A stretch of 38,865 nucleotides of DNA from Euryarchaeota archaeon UBA40 (lineage in GTDB: Archaea > Thermoplasmatota > Poseidoniia > Poseidoniales > Thalassarchaeaceae): the NCBI GenBank assembly GCA_002506875.1, contig DAYJ01000065.1, positions 40,088 to 78,952 of the forward strand, written 5' to 3'. The notes beneath the pieces are model-generated. The model saw nothing but the letters and a program-made list of their open reading frames with translations. It had not been told where the DNA came from and made no database searches. Both the position numbers and the translations under genes were made by a program. Of this stretch, positions 16,923 to 25,676 are shown in pieces. Numbering within the stretch: position 1 is the first letter of the stretch; every line of letters begins with the position of its first letter.

Positions 16923-17921
16923 ATGGTCGATGAGCAGGACCTCGGCTCTGTGGCTGCGGAAGCAGCTGAGAAGGAGAAGATTCGTAATTCTGCGCGTACT
17001 GTAATTGATACCTGTATGCAACTACGGGGTCACGAAAATCTACTAATTGTCACCGATCCACATACTGCAGAAATTGGACAGGCACTCTATGAGGCAGGAT
17101 CACTGGTCTCGGATCGAGTCCTCATGGTGATGATGCCGAGTACACATCGCCATGGCCAAGAGCCACCAAACCCGGTAGCTGATATGATGCGTCGCCAACA
17201 CGTTGTAATCGCTGCAACGCGCTACTCATTGACTCATACCCGTGCTAGGTTAATCGCCTCCAAGGATGGAGCAAGGATAGCCACAATGCCGGGAGTAAAT
17301 CGGGCGATGTTCATTGAAGGAGGCATGACTGCCGATTTTGATACTCTTCAGAATAATATCGCCACCATGGGCAAGGTTTTGAGACGACATCGAAGCGTTA
17401 CCATTGAAGGAAATGGAACAGAGTTGAATTTCGATATCTCTGGCCGTTGGAATCTTGAAGACAACGGCATTTGCAACCGACCGGGACAAGTCACGAACCT
17501 TCCAGCGGGCAAAATCTTCTCTCAAGTCAAATCGGATACTGTGACAGGTTCAATCGAAATCGACGGCGCCTGGGACTCTATCGCCCTCAAGTCACCAATC
17601 AGTATCGTCTTTGATCAAGGCCGCCTTATTGGAATCGAAGGGCCAGAGGATGGTCATCTCAAAGAGCAGATTGACGAACTTACCGAGGATGGCATGGATA
17701 CTATCCAATTAGTTGAATTCGGATTCGGAATGAATCCTCAAGCGAGGATAACCGGTAATGCACTCGAAGATGAGAAGGTTCTCGGAAGTTGTTACATTGT
17801 CTTGAAACAGGCCAAAAATCGGCGAGGAATTGAAATCAGGTCCAGCGCAGTCTCTACAAAATCAACAGTTCGTCTTGGTGAAAAATACCTAATCGATTCA
17901 GGTGAATTCCAATCTGACTGA
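16923..17921 (+). CDS. M29 aminopeptidase-like protein, probably catalytically altered
   Basis: About 332 residues from the ATG at 16923; the open frame reaches a TTG at 16893. The overall pattern is that of M29 (AmpS/AmpII) metallo-aminopeptidases and the related NicX dioxygenase: the segments TNLPAG, VEFGFGMNPQARITGNALEDEK and a final strand ending LIDSGEF align by eye in order. Yet the expected zinc ligands are largely changed. The Glu of NLPAGE is Lys (K197), the His of 'GTVHIALG' is Tyr (Y291 in GSCYIVL), and the final HxD is ExR (E304, R306). Only the Glu of VEFGFG (E265) and the EDE cluster remain. So it is either a pseudoenzyme or has a different chemistry. The N-terminal half looks intact. 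Confidence 0.7.
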   Translation: MVDEQDLGSVAAEAAEKEKIRNSARTVIDTCMQLRGHENLLIVTDPHTAEIGQALYEAGSLVSDRVLMVMMPSTHRHGQEPPNPVADMMRRQHVVIAATRYSLTHTRARLIASKDGARIATMPGVNRAMFIEGGMTADFDTLQNNIATMGKVLRRHRSVTIEGNGTELNFDISGRWNLEDNGICNRPGQVTNLPAGKIFSQVKSDTVTGSIEIDGAWDSIALKSPISIVFDQGRLIGIEGPEDGHLKEQIDELTEDGMDTIQLVEFGFGMNPQARITGNALEDEKVLGSCYIVLKQAKNRRGIEIRSSAVSTKSTVRLGEKYLIDSGEFQSD

Positions 17922-19205
17922 TCACATCAGTCGGTTAGAGCACAGAGGGCAGTGCCGCCAGTGATGCTCCACACCAATTCCACATGAAGCACAAAAGACA
18001 CCGGTCTGGATAGTAGCTCGGATTCCGATTGCCCCCGCGTTCCGTACTTTTCCTGTACCCGCCGGACGTGGTGCGGCTGCAGCGCTAGGTGCACCGGATG
18101 GGAGAGCTCCGAAAGTGGGCTGTGCGGCCTGTCCGAATGAGGGTTGAGTTGGGGCCGGGCGGCTCCCAATAGGGGCACGGGATGGGGCAAGAACAGTTGG
18201 GGTATCAGCAGGAATCGGTGCTTTCGGTGGAACTGATTCCGGAGACACATCCGCCATTTTAACTGGATCTTCAGTAACTAATGATCTCGTTTGATTAGGA
18301 GCAGGGGTAACGACAGGGGCAGGGGTTGGAACAGAGAACGCAGAGGCGAGAGAATCGTCTTCAGGGCCAGAATCAACAGATAGAGAAGAATTGGTAGAGG
18401 GCTGATTGTCTCCTGAAAATGCGGCTGCAAGGGCGTCTTCAGCATCAGAGATATTCTGAGGATTGGGGATAGATTCTGGAGTTATAGTGACTGGTTCTGG
18501 AGCTACAGAAGTTACAACTTCAACAGGATTAGGAGAGGTAGATTCAGTGGTAGGTTCTGCAACCTTCGGAGGAGGAGCACCTTCAGGTGCACGGATAATT
18601 TTGGATGCGACCTGGGTCATACTGAGTACCGATAGGCCTGAAACCTCAAGAGTTGTCTTTGCCTTATCCAATACCTGATCCAACTGTGCCTTTAGAGCAA
18701 TCAATCGGACCCGATTGGTAGAAGCGTCAACAATCAGCTCCTCGAATGCAGCAATATAGAGGTCAAGTTCCTTGATACCTCCAACTGTATGGCCAACAGC
18801 AAGTAACTTGAGGATTCTGAATGGATCGTTGAATGTATCCAACGCAGCGATTTCCTCAGTAGGTATGTCCGGGGCAGTACCTTCGTTTCCTTCAGAATCC
18901 TGTTGACCCAGATAGAGACGTAGAGGGTCAGTCATCGTAAGAATGCCAAACGGCCCCGCGAATAGATAGTAAATCTCACCAGATTCACAACCCAAACGTT
19001 CCGAAACAACATCGAAATCAAACTGCCCAGTTAGTAGAAGGTCGCTGGTCAATGTCAGAAACTCACCAAGACCGTTGAGGCGATCTGTCTCGTTCAATCG
19101 GAGAATAAGATCTGAGGTCTGGGTGACGCCGAAATACGCCGATGTCTCATCGACATCGATGCCGTCTGTCGGAAGAGAGGCGCCCTCAACTTCAGATTCG
19201 GTCAT
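17922..19205 (-). CDS. Unknown protein with helical N-domain, Pro/Ala-rich linker and C-terminal zinc ribbon
   Basis: A 427-residue protein starting with ATG at 19205. Residues about 20-205 form an ordered, largely helical part (FGVTQTSDLILRLNETDRLN, and a second helical block LYIAAFEELIVDASTNRVRL). A long Pro/Ala/Ser/Thr-rich low-complexity stretch (about 210-390) follows. The C-terminus is a CxxC...CxxC zinc ribbon, FCASCGIGVEHHWRHCPLCS. No signal peptide or membrane segment is seen, so it is probably cytoplasmic. The layout (folded domain, flexible linker, small zinc module) suggests an adaptor. I do not recognise the family. It lies 77 bp downstream of the giant surface-protein gene on the same strand. 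Confidence 0.65.
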   Translation of the reverse strand: MTESEVEGASLPTDGIDVDETSAYFGVTQTSDLILRLNETDRLNGLGEFLTLTSDLLLTGQFDFDVVSERLGCESGEIYYLFAGPFGILTMTDPLRLYLGQQDSEGNEGTAPDIPTEEIAALDTFNDPFRILKLLAVGHTVGGIKELDLYIAAFEELIVDASTNRVRLIALKAQLDQVLDKAKTTLEVSGLSVLSMTQVASKIIRAPEGAPPPKVAEPTTESTSPNPVEVVTSVAPEPVTITPESIPNPQNISDAEDALAAAFSGDNQPSTNSSLSVDSGPEDDSLASAFSVPTPAPVVTPAPNQTRSLVTEDPVKMADVSPESVPPKAPIPADTPTVLAPSRAPIGSRPAPTQPSFGQAAQPTFGALPSGAPSAAAAPRPAGTGKVRNAGAIGIRATIQTGVFCASCGIGVEHHWRHCPLCSNRLM

Positions 19206-19282
19206 CTACGCCCACCTCTTTCATTCGGTCGGTGCAGGTGATTCATGAATCAATCTGATGGCTCTAGTCTACGATTTGATTC

Positions 19283-22200
19283 TCATCGAGATGTATCGAG
19301 AATTGCTCGCGACTGTTCTGCACTCCAGCCACCAGCCCTCTGCAGTTGTCGAAGGATGTCCCGATCCTCCTTTCCATCACCAATCATCGAACGCGCCATC
19401 TCAATGGAGGCAAGGACCTGTTCACTCTTCGGATTATCGAATAGGGAATCAAACGGTACCGAGGGATCCGAAGTGGGCTTCACTGTTTTGACGGCCTTCT
19501 TAGCGACCTTCTTGGTGGTCGGCTTCATTGGTTCTTCTTCCGATGTTGTCGATACCACACTCGCCGTGCGACGTACCCGACGGACAGGAGCAGCTTCTGA
19601 GAGGTCCGTTTTACGAGGGTCGATACGAGGAGTTGCAACCTTTGGGATATCATCTAGGTTAGCCTTGACAGGAGTTCGAACCACTTGAGGAGCCCGTGAG
19701 GGAGGAGTTTTCTGTCGCTTCGGCGGGCCTGTACTACGAGCGGGAGGTCCTGACTTCCTCTTAGGTGGCCCTGTGGATTGACTAGGTGGAGGACTTCGTG
19801 ATGGAGGGGAAGCAGATGGACGTGGTGTCGATGGTCCACGACGAGGAGGTTCCGATTGTTTCTCTGCACGATTAGATTTCGAGCCGAAACTGAATCCACG
19901 TGGCTCATCGTCATCATCATCGTCATCGTCATCATACCAGTCATCTTCGTCCTCATCATCATAATCGCCGCCAGTGAAGATTCTCAGAACTAGCATGATG
20001 ACGATTAGAAGTGCGAGGACGCCTCCCACTCCTGCTCCGATCATCATCGGATCAATACCGCCCGTATTCTCATTTCCAGCCTGTTCAAGTTGTTCACTGG
20101 TGCATCCGTTAGATTGGTCAACATAGACCCCAGATGGGCTATCTGGACAGATATCTACTGTATCGTAGACCCCGTCTCCATCAGTATCGGTCTTGTTGAC
20201 GTATGGGCATCCAACTCCGCCTTCACCTCCCATTATATTGGTTCCAGAATTACCATCCTCAACCCCTGGCACGTCAGGGCATTGGTCCGGATTACTGCCA
20301 TCAGATTCATCGCCGTATCCATCGCTATCACGATCTCTCCACTGTGTGGAATCGTTGGGGAATGCATCTGCTGTACCAATAGGTGGTACGGAATTAGCAG
20401 AGTCCGGATCGGACCAACCGTCACCATCGCCGTCAGGACAACCATTCCGATCTTCATCAGATTCTCCAGAAATAGATGGACAATCATCAGCATCCACACC
20501 TTCCGCATTGTCACCAAAGCCATCGCCATCAACATCAGTCCACTGTGTTGCCTCAGTTGGGAAAGCATCCTCTATGTCATCGATACCATCGCCATCACTG
20601 TCAACACCGGCAAGGACACAACCAGTATCGTCGACAGCTGCCCCAATGGTCGTAGATGGGCAATCATCGAGATCATCAGTGATACCATCGCTATCGGTAT
20701 CACGCTGGGAAGGAGCGCAGCCGTTCGCATCTATTTCTGCAGCACTGTATGATGAACTGGTGTCAGCACAAAGATCGTCAAGATCACGTACCCCATCACC
20801 ATCAGTATCAGCATTCTTCTGAGCATCACTACAACCATCTGAATCAACAGATGCGCTGGAGGCAGTACCTGGGCAAATATCTGCAGGATTTAGGACGCCG
20901 TCATTATCGTCATCACGCTGTGCATCTGCGCATCCATTCTGGTCCACCTCTGCCCCAGATGTGGTGTTTGGACAGAGGTCCGAACTATCGGCTACACCGT
21001 CAGCATCCGCATCATCTATTGGTGCAGGGCATCCATCACCCGGGATACCATTCAACACACCGGGAATACTCACACATTGGTCGCCTCCCTCTTCCTGAGG
21101 GAAATCCCCGAAGCCATCGCCATCTCTGTCACGCCACTGTACTGGATTATCGGGTAGTGCATCACCACGCTCGTTCACACGTAGTCCTGTGTTCTGGTCG
21201 ATATCGAATGAATAGAGATTAGAATGCCCATCACCATCAGTGTCGAGGCAGCCCCAGCGATCAAGAGAAGAATTCCCAGTTACTGTCGGACAGTCATCGC
21301 TAAGATTAGCCTGAGGGACCCATTGGCCAACACCTCCTGCCCTTGTCGCATTTAGAGCGGGGTCGTCCCAGTTGTCACCATAACCATCGTTGTCCGTATC
21401 TGACCACTGCCATCCATCGGTTGGGAAGGCATCCCTAAGGAACGCACCAACTGAATTGTTGTCACCATACCCGTCGCCATCTGAATCAGCCCACTGTTGA
21501 TGACACAAAGCGCCACAAGTGTTCTCCGAGGAGGTATCTGTTGGGCTCCAAGGCCACAAATCTGCACCATCCTCAACTTCCCAAGCATCATCACTAATCG
21601 CGCTTGACGCAGCAGTAGGGTCGCTGTACCCATCACCATCGCTGTCAACACATCCTGCACGATCATAGATACTCAGGCCGAATAATTCGAGACATTGATC
21701 ACCATCAGGATCAGATGAATTGTCGCCAACACCATCACCATCTGCGTCGACCCATTGCTTGATGTTATCAGGGAATTCATCGGCTAAATCTGTACCACAA
21801 CAGTCAGGACCATGGTTGTCTCCGATACCATCTCCATCAGAATCCTTGGCCTGGAACCAGTTGAGAGGTGACAAATCTCCATTCGAATATACACCATCAT
21901 TGTCTGACCAACCGTCTCCATCGGCATCACTGCATCCGACTCGGTCGTAGTACGAGTGCCCATTACTAGAGCAATCATCATTGAAGTTTGACCAAAGATC
22001 ATTGTCTACATCACCACATCCTGTGTCGCCATACAAACTGCTGCCCACATCGGTCATACAGTCATCCATTCCTGGACCTACTGCATTGTCTCCGAAACCA
22101 TCTCCATCATAGTCAGACCACTGCCCCCCTTGTTCAGGTAGATCATCAATTATATCCGGAATGAAATCACGGTCAGTGTCAACGTCAAGATGAATAGCGA

Positions 22201-25200
22201 TTGCATCCATTGTTCCAGAGGTCTTTCCAAACAATACCATTCCGATACGTTCACCGGTACGCTCTACTAGGGATAGACCAGCAGATGCATCGAGATCTAA
22301 TCCACTAAGAACTCCATATGGAGTCTCAACCGATCCATCCGAACGAATGCCGAACTCCATAACAGGGGAGCCTTGCATCGCTACTGACTCGACAGATGAT
22401 GTCAAAGAAGAGAGCGAACAATCCAACATACTCGTCAAAGATACTGGACAGAGCAGTGGGCTAACCATTGGATCGCCATAGCTTAATCGGAAATATTGTG
22501 ATGACAGGTTGACACCATCCAAAGAAATTGAGGAACCATTGTGACTGGTCCCTGAATATGTCCAGTTGAAACGTTCCTCGAACACCGTAGAGTTGTTCGA
22601 GAAATCGATTACAACCCCGAAACCACTCGTATTCACAGCAAACAATGACTCACCAGAATCAGTCCAGAAGGCACGCAGGTGGAGATAATCATCCATCTCT
22701 GAGAGATTGTGAACGGTTTCGTTCGAAGTCGTCCAAGCATCAGCATCAAATCTCAATGTCCTGAGCCCATCCGATGCAGCATAGGTTACAAGGGTCTCAT
22801 TTGACGAGGACATACCCGCTACATCGAAGTGAGAATAGTTTGCTTCACCTATAGGGCTGAGAGCAATCGACTCCCATCCACTGGAATTCCATTGAGCCGC
22901 CATCAGCGTGGCATCATCTCGCCAGAACATGAGATTCCGTTCGAGGTCAATTATCGGAGTTCCATTTAACAAACCAAGAGATGGGCCAGAGGAAAACTGG
23001 AAGCCCGAGTTCGTGGCGTTCGCGAATCGAAGGACCGAGGAACCTAGCATGTAACTAGTCCTCAGTTCACCATTTTCACCAATGATTAACTGAGGTGAAG
23101 CGCCGGCATCACCAGTCGATTCAACTACCGCTACCGATGCAATCTGTCCAATCTCACGGTTCAAACAGAGTGTTCCTTGGTTACACTCAGTGAGGACCAT
23201 TATACGACCTGATTCGGTTACGTCAAACACTGCGGCTTCAGAATCAAAAATGGTCTGATGCCATTGGCCTGTGGAGGAGAATAGCTCATCTGGACGATCG
23301 AAGATGACGTATTCAGTATCAGTTTGAACACCAATCACTGAACGGTCGCTTCCGTCAATAACCAAATCAAGTGAATTGAAGCTGGAAGAGTCACCGAAAG
23401 GACCCGGGATACTTGCTATCTCAAAATCAAGATGTTCGTGGATAGGAAGATCGCCTACCCCGACGAAAATCCATTCCTCCTGACCATCGCCATCTAGGTC
23501 AGATAATCGAACGACATCTGAGAGATCCTCCATCTCATATATTCGAGGAGTGGGAAGAAGGCCTGTCGAAGACCCCCATAGGAGGATGAGGTCGCCATCA
23601 TTGCCGACACCAGGACGAATTGCCCAGACATCATCGTAACCGTCACGATCCACATCACCAGCAGCGGCCATGTGGACGCCTAAACGGGACCCTGCTGATG
23701 GACCATCGATTGTCTGATTATAGGTGCCTCCGAAACCAGAGGCGCTACCAAACAAAACATGTAATGCTCCTACTGAACTGGGACCTGCTGAGTCAACATA
23801 TGGCTCACCAATACCGAGATCATTGAAGCCATCACCATTCACGTCCCCGATGACTTCCACAGCATATCCTAGGAATGTACCTTGCAGAGTTCGAGTCCAA
23901 GTGGAATCTGGAGAAGTCGAATGACCGATGGCACTACCTGTATGCAAATCGACGCGGCCGTATCCAGTGAGATCGGTTAAACCCCCGGCTGAAGAAATTA
24001 CCATGTCATCGAAGCCATCGCCATCGATATCACCAAGAGGCTCAATCGCCCAACCATACTGCAAATTAGTGCCGCTGCCTGTTAGAACAAGTCCGGAAGA
24101 AGATGGAGGCGATAATCCTCCGTGAAAGATGTGGATTCGTCCAATGGACGAACCTGAACCCGATTCCAGATTTGCTAGGACTGCCCAATCCTCATACCCG
24201 TCATTCTGTACATCACCGATTGGAACAATCTTTGCTCCAAATCCAGAACCTTGGTCCCCAGTATGGTTCCAAAACAACTGCAGCCCACTAACTGTCCCGA
24301 GGTGTATCTCAGCGCTATCTTCTCCCGAACTTCCCAACAACAAGTCATCACAACCATCGACGTTCATGTCGGCAACCTCTGCATAGTGCTCACCTAAGGT
24401 CAGAGCAATCGTAGAATCCGGTAAGGAGTTCACACCGCTTGTCCGTCCTCGATGAATCCCAATTTCATCACCCGTGATGACTACAATATCAGAAACTCCA
24501 TCGCAATCGAAATCACCTTGAATCAACCCAGGAGAAGAATCAATCCCATCTGGATCGGTAATAGTTTCAACAGGGTCGATTGTGATTCTACCCTCACGTC
24601 GGCCACTCAAACTTCGAGCGAACTGGATTAACGTCTCATTCTCTCCAGCATATACAGTCTGAATGTCATCGCCTTGACCATCATCATCCAGAGGTGCGCC
24701 AATGTAGGCGCCCGCATCGATGTTTGTCATATTCATTGAAGGCCATTCAGCCGCACGAATCAAACCTGAAACCTCGTGGAGAATATGGACAGAGGTACCT
24801 TCTTGACGTGCAGAAAAACCCTCGATTGCAGACTCGATTACGGGCTCATGCTCCCAATAAGTCGAGGTATAGTAAGACGCATGCAGATAATCTGTACTAG
24901 AGTCAATCCACAGGACAACATCTGTACCGGCGCCCCCGCTAACATCCTCATCTCCTGAGAGGACTACGAGGTCAATTGGACCTGTAACGGTTCCAAAGTC
25001 AGTTACAGTCCTCACATGCCAGTCCTGTAAATTCACGTAATGATACGGCGTATCTATCGCGAACTTCAACTCATTAGCCGTGACATCGAGGTAAGCAATT
25101 CGAGCCCTGTCCCTTGCATCCAATTCGATATCACATGATTGGCCCACAACATTAGTCGTATGATCATCAACGATTGTTCGAACTACTATACCAGTTGAAT

Positions 25201-25603
25201 TGAGATGGAAGTACTCTAGAGATCCTGAGGTTCCGTTGTGCACGCATGCATGCATACCACCAAAACGATCGAGGACCATATCAAGATCCGAGTAATTATC
25301 CGAATGGGACGTTTCCCCTCCATGGAGTAAATGAAGGATATTGAACTCACGCAGAGAACGCGTTGATTGGACTGTCCAATCTACTCCAAGGTGGGTGATA
25401 TCAGCCCCTGCCAATGCCTCCCCCCAATCATTGGATGGTAACGGCGCTTGGATTGTGGCACTTTGCACTGGCTCCTCCTCTAGAGCCATGGGCGGCTGAA
25501 CGAGAGGAGAGAGAACAGAGAGTAGCATGAGAAGAACGAGGAGGCGCTCCTTCACCACTTTCACCGCCGTATGGCCGCACGGCCACAGCGCACCTACTCC
25601 CAT
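19283..25603 (-). CDS. Giant membrane-anchored surface protein with FG-GAP propeller and TSP3 array
   Basis: Up to 2106 residues from the ATG at 25603. The hydrophobic signal core is LLVLLMLLSVLSPLV, and a GTG at 25555 preceded by GGTGA would be a natural start, giving a 2090-residue protein. Order: extracellular N-terminal region (to about 355); seven FG-GAP/VCBS-like calcium repeats (about 355-715); a beta-rich middle region; a long thrombospondin type 3 array (about 1139-1831); one membrane segment (about 1851-1873). The tail opens with a run of Asp/Glu ending in nine Asp, continues with a Pro/Arg/Ser-rich basic stretch, and ends in a short helical module (SDPSVPFDSLFDNPKSEQ and following). 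Such architecture suits a Ca-dependent adhesin or scaffold. It is divergent from the TPK gene. Confidence 0.85.
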   Translation of the reverse strand: MGVGALWPCGHTAVKVVKERLLVLLMLLSVLSPLVQPPMALEEEPVQSATIQAPLPSNDWGEALAGADITHLGVDWTVQSTRSLREFNILHLLHGGETSHSDNYSDLDMVLDRFGGMHACVHNGTSGSLEYFHLNSTGIVVRTIVDDHTTNVVGQSCDIELDARDRARIAYLDVTANELKFAIDTPYHYVNLQDWHVRTVTDFGTVTGPIDLVVLSGDEDVSGGAGTDVVLWIDSSTDYLHASYYTSTYWEHEPVIESAIEGFSARQEGTSVHILHEVSGLIRAAEWPSMNMTNIDAGAYIGAPLDDDGQGDDIQTVYAGENETLIQFARSLSGRREGRITIDPVETITDPDGIDSSPGLIQGDFDCDGVSDIVVITGDEIGIHRGRTSGVNSLPDSTIALTLGEHYAEVADMNVDGCDDLLLGSSGEDSAEIHLGTVSGLQLFWNHTGDQGSGFGAKIVPIGDVQNDGYEDWAVLANLESGSGSSIGRIHIFHGGLSPPSSSGLVLTGSGTNLQYGWAIEPLGDIDGDGFDDMVISSAGGLTDLTGYGRVDLHTGSAIGHSTSPDSTWTRTLQGTFLGYAVEVIGDVNGDGFNDLGIGEPYVDSAGPSSVGALHVLFGSASGFGGTYNQTIDGPSAGSRLGVHMAAAGDVDRDGYDDVWAIRPGVGNDGDLILLWGSSTGLLPTPRIYEMEDLSDVVRLSDLDGDGQEEWIFVGVGDLPIHEHLDFEIASIPGPFGDSSSFNSLDLVIDGSDRSVIGVQTDTEYVIFDRPDELFSSTGQWHQTIFDSEAAVFDVTESGRIMVLTECNQGTLCLNREIGQIASVAVVESTGDAGASPQLIIGENGELRTSYMLGSSVLRFANATNSGFQFSSGPSLGLLNGTPIIDLERNLMFWRDDATLMAAQWNSSGWESIALSPIGEANYSHFDVAGMSSSNETLVTYAASDGLRTLRFDADAWTTSNETVHNLSEMDDYLHLRAFWTDSGESLFAVNTSGFGVVIDFSNNSTVFEERFNWTYSGTSHNGSSISLDGVNLSSQYFRLSYGDPMVSPLLCPVSLTSMLDCSLSSLTSSVESVAMQGSPVMEFGIRSDGSVETPYGVLSGLDLDASAGLSLVERTGERIGMVLFGKTSGTMDAIAIHLDVDTDRDFIPDIIDDLPEQGGQWSDYDGDGFGDNAVGPGMDDCMTDVGSSLYGDTGCGDVDNDLWSNFNDDCSSNGHSYYDRVGCSDADGDGWSDNDGVYSNGDLSPLNWFQAKDSDGDGIGDNHGPDCCGTDLADEFPDNIKQWVDADGDGVGDNSSDPDGDQCLELFGLSIYDRAGCVDSDGDGYSDPTAASSAISDDAWEVEDGADLWPWSPTDTSSENTCGALCHQQWADSDGDGYGDNNSVGAFLRDAFPTDGWQWSDTDNDGYGDNWDDPALNATRAGGVGQWVPQANLSDDCPTVTGNSSLDRWGCLDTDGDGHSNLYSFDIDQNTGLRVNERGDALPDNPVQWRDRDGDGFGDFPQEEGGDQCVSIPGVLNGIPGDGCPAPIDDADADGVADSSDLCPNTTSGAEVDQNGCADAQRDDDNDGVLNPADICPGTASSASVDSDGCSDAQKNADTDGDGVRDLDDLCADTSSSYSAAEIDANGCAPSQRDTDSDGITDDLDDCPSTTIGAAVDDTGCVLAGVDSDGDGIDDIEDAFPTEATQWTDVDGDGFGDNAEGVDADDCPSISGESDEDRNGCPDGDGDGWSDPDSANSVPPIGTADAFPNDSTQWRDRDSDGYGDESDGSNPDQCPDVPGVEDGNSGTNIMGGEGGVGCPYVNKTDTDGDGVYDTVDICPDSPSGVYVDQSNGCTSEQLEQAGNENTGGIDPMMIGAGVGGVLALLIVIMLVLRIFTGGDYDDEDEDDWYDDDDDDDDDEPRGFSFGSKSNRAEKQSEPPRRGPSTPRPSASPPSRSPPPSQSTGPPKRKSGPPARSTGPPKRQKTPPSRAPQVVRTPVKANLDDIPKVATPRIDPRKTDLSEAAPVRRVRRTASVVSTTSEEEPMKPTTKKVAKKAVKTVKPTSDPSVPFDSLFDNPKSEQVLASIEMARSMIGDGKEDRDILRQLQRAGGWSAEQSRAILDTSR
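20110..22185 (-). repeat. Thrombospondin type 3 calcium-binding repeat array (coding)
   Basis: Many repeats of the form DxDxDGxxDxxD(x)C, for example TDTDGDGVYDTVDICPDSPS and YDGDGFGDN, are encoded here on the minus strand. Longer units alternate a Cys-containing TSP3 turn with a DAFPxDxxQWxDxDGDGxGDN connector. At the DNA level this shows as recurrent caccatc/ccgtcacc words on the plus strand. Confidence 0.85.
23460..24530 (-). repeat. Seven FG-GAP / VCBS-like repeats (coding)
   Basis: Seven successive units carry the signature Asp loop: DFDCDGVSD, DMNVDGCDD, DVQNDGYED, DIDGDGFDD, DVNGDGFND, DVDRDGYDD and DLDGDGQEE, each followed by a hydrophobic strand and a Gly turn. Seven units is the blade number of an integrin-alpha-like beta-propeller. 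Units 2 and 3 are divergent in the loop, and unit 7 is short. Confidence 0.8.
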
Positions 25604-25676
25604 CCATGTCCTAAAGGGTTCAGCCTTGACGACTCTTCATCGGATAAATCAAGACGGAGGACCTCTAGTTCGGTAC

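Noticed and set aside
16806..17021. Upstream 72-codon extension of the beta-propeller lipoprotein
   Set aside because: The signal peptide and lipobox begin at the ATG at 16805; the extension would bury the signal sequence and overlaps the divergent gene.
20090..20822. Long plus-strand open frames (about 210-220 codons) inside the TSP3 region
   Set aside because: Opposite-strand shadows created by the Asp/Gly-rich codon pattern; the products are Ser/Thr/Pro/Ile-rich without family landmarks, and the minus-strand frame is clearly the coding one.
20110..22185. Short recurring words on the plus strand suggesting a CRISPR or satellite array
   Set aside because: The spacing is irregular, there are no constant direct repeats with unique spacers, and the pattern is explained by codons of TSP3 repeats on the minus strand.
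25527..25676. Upstream 50-codon extension of the thiamine pyrophosphokinase frame
   Set aside because: It overlaps the 5' end of the divergent giant gene and has no similarity to the TPK family.
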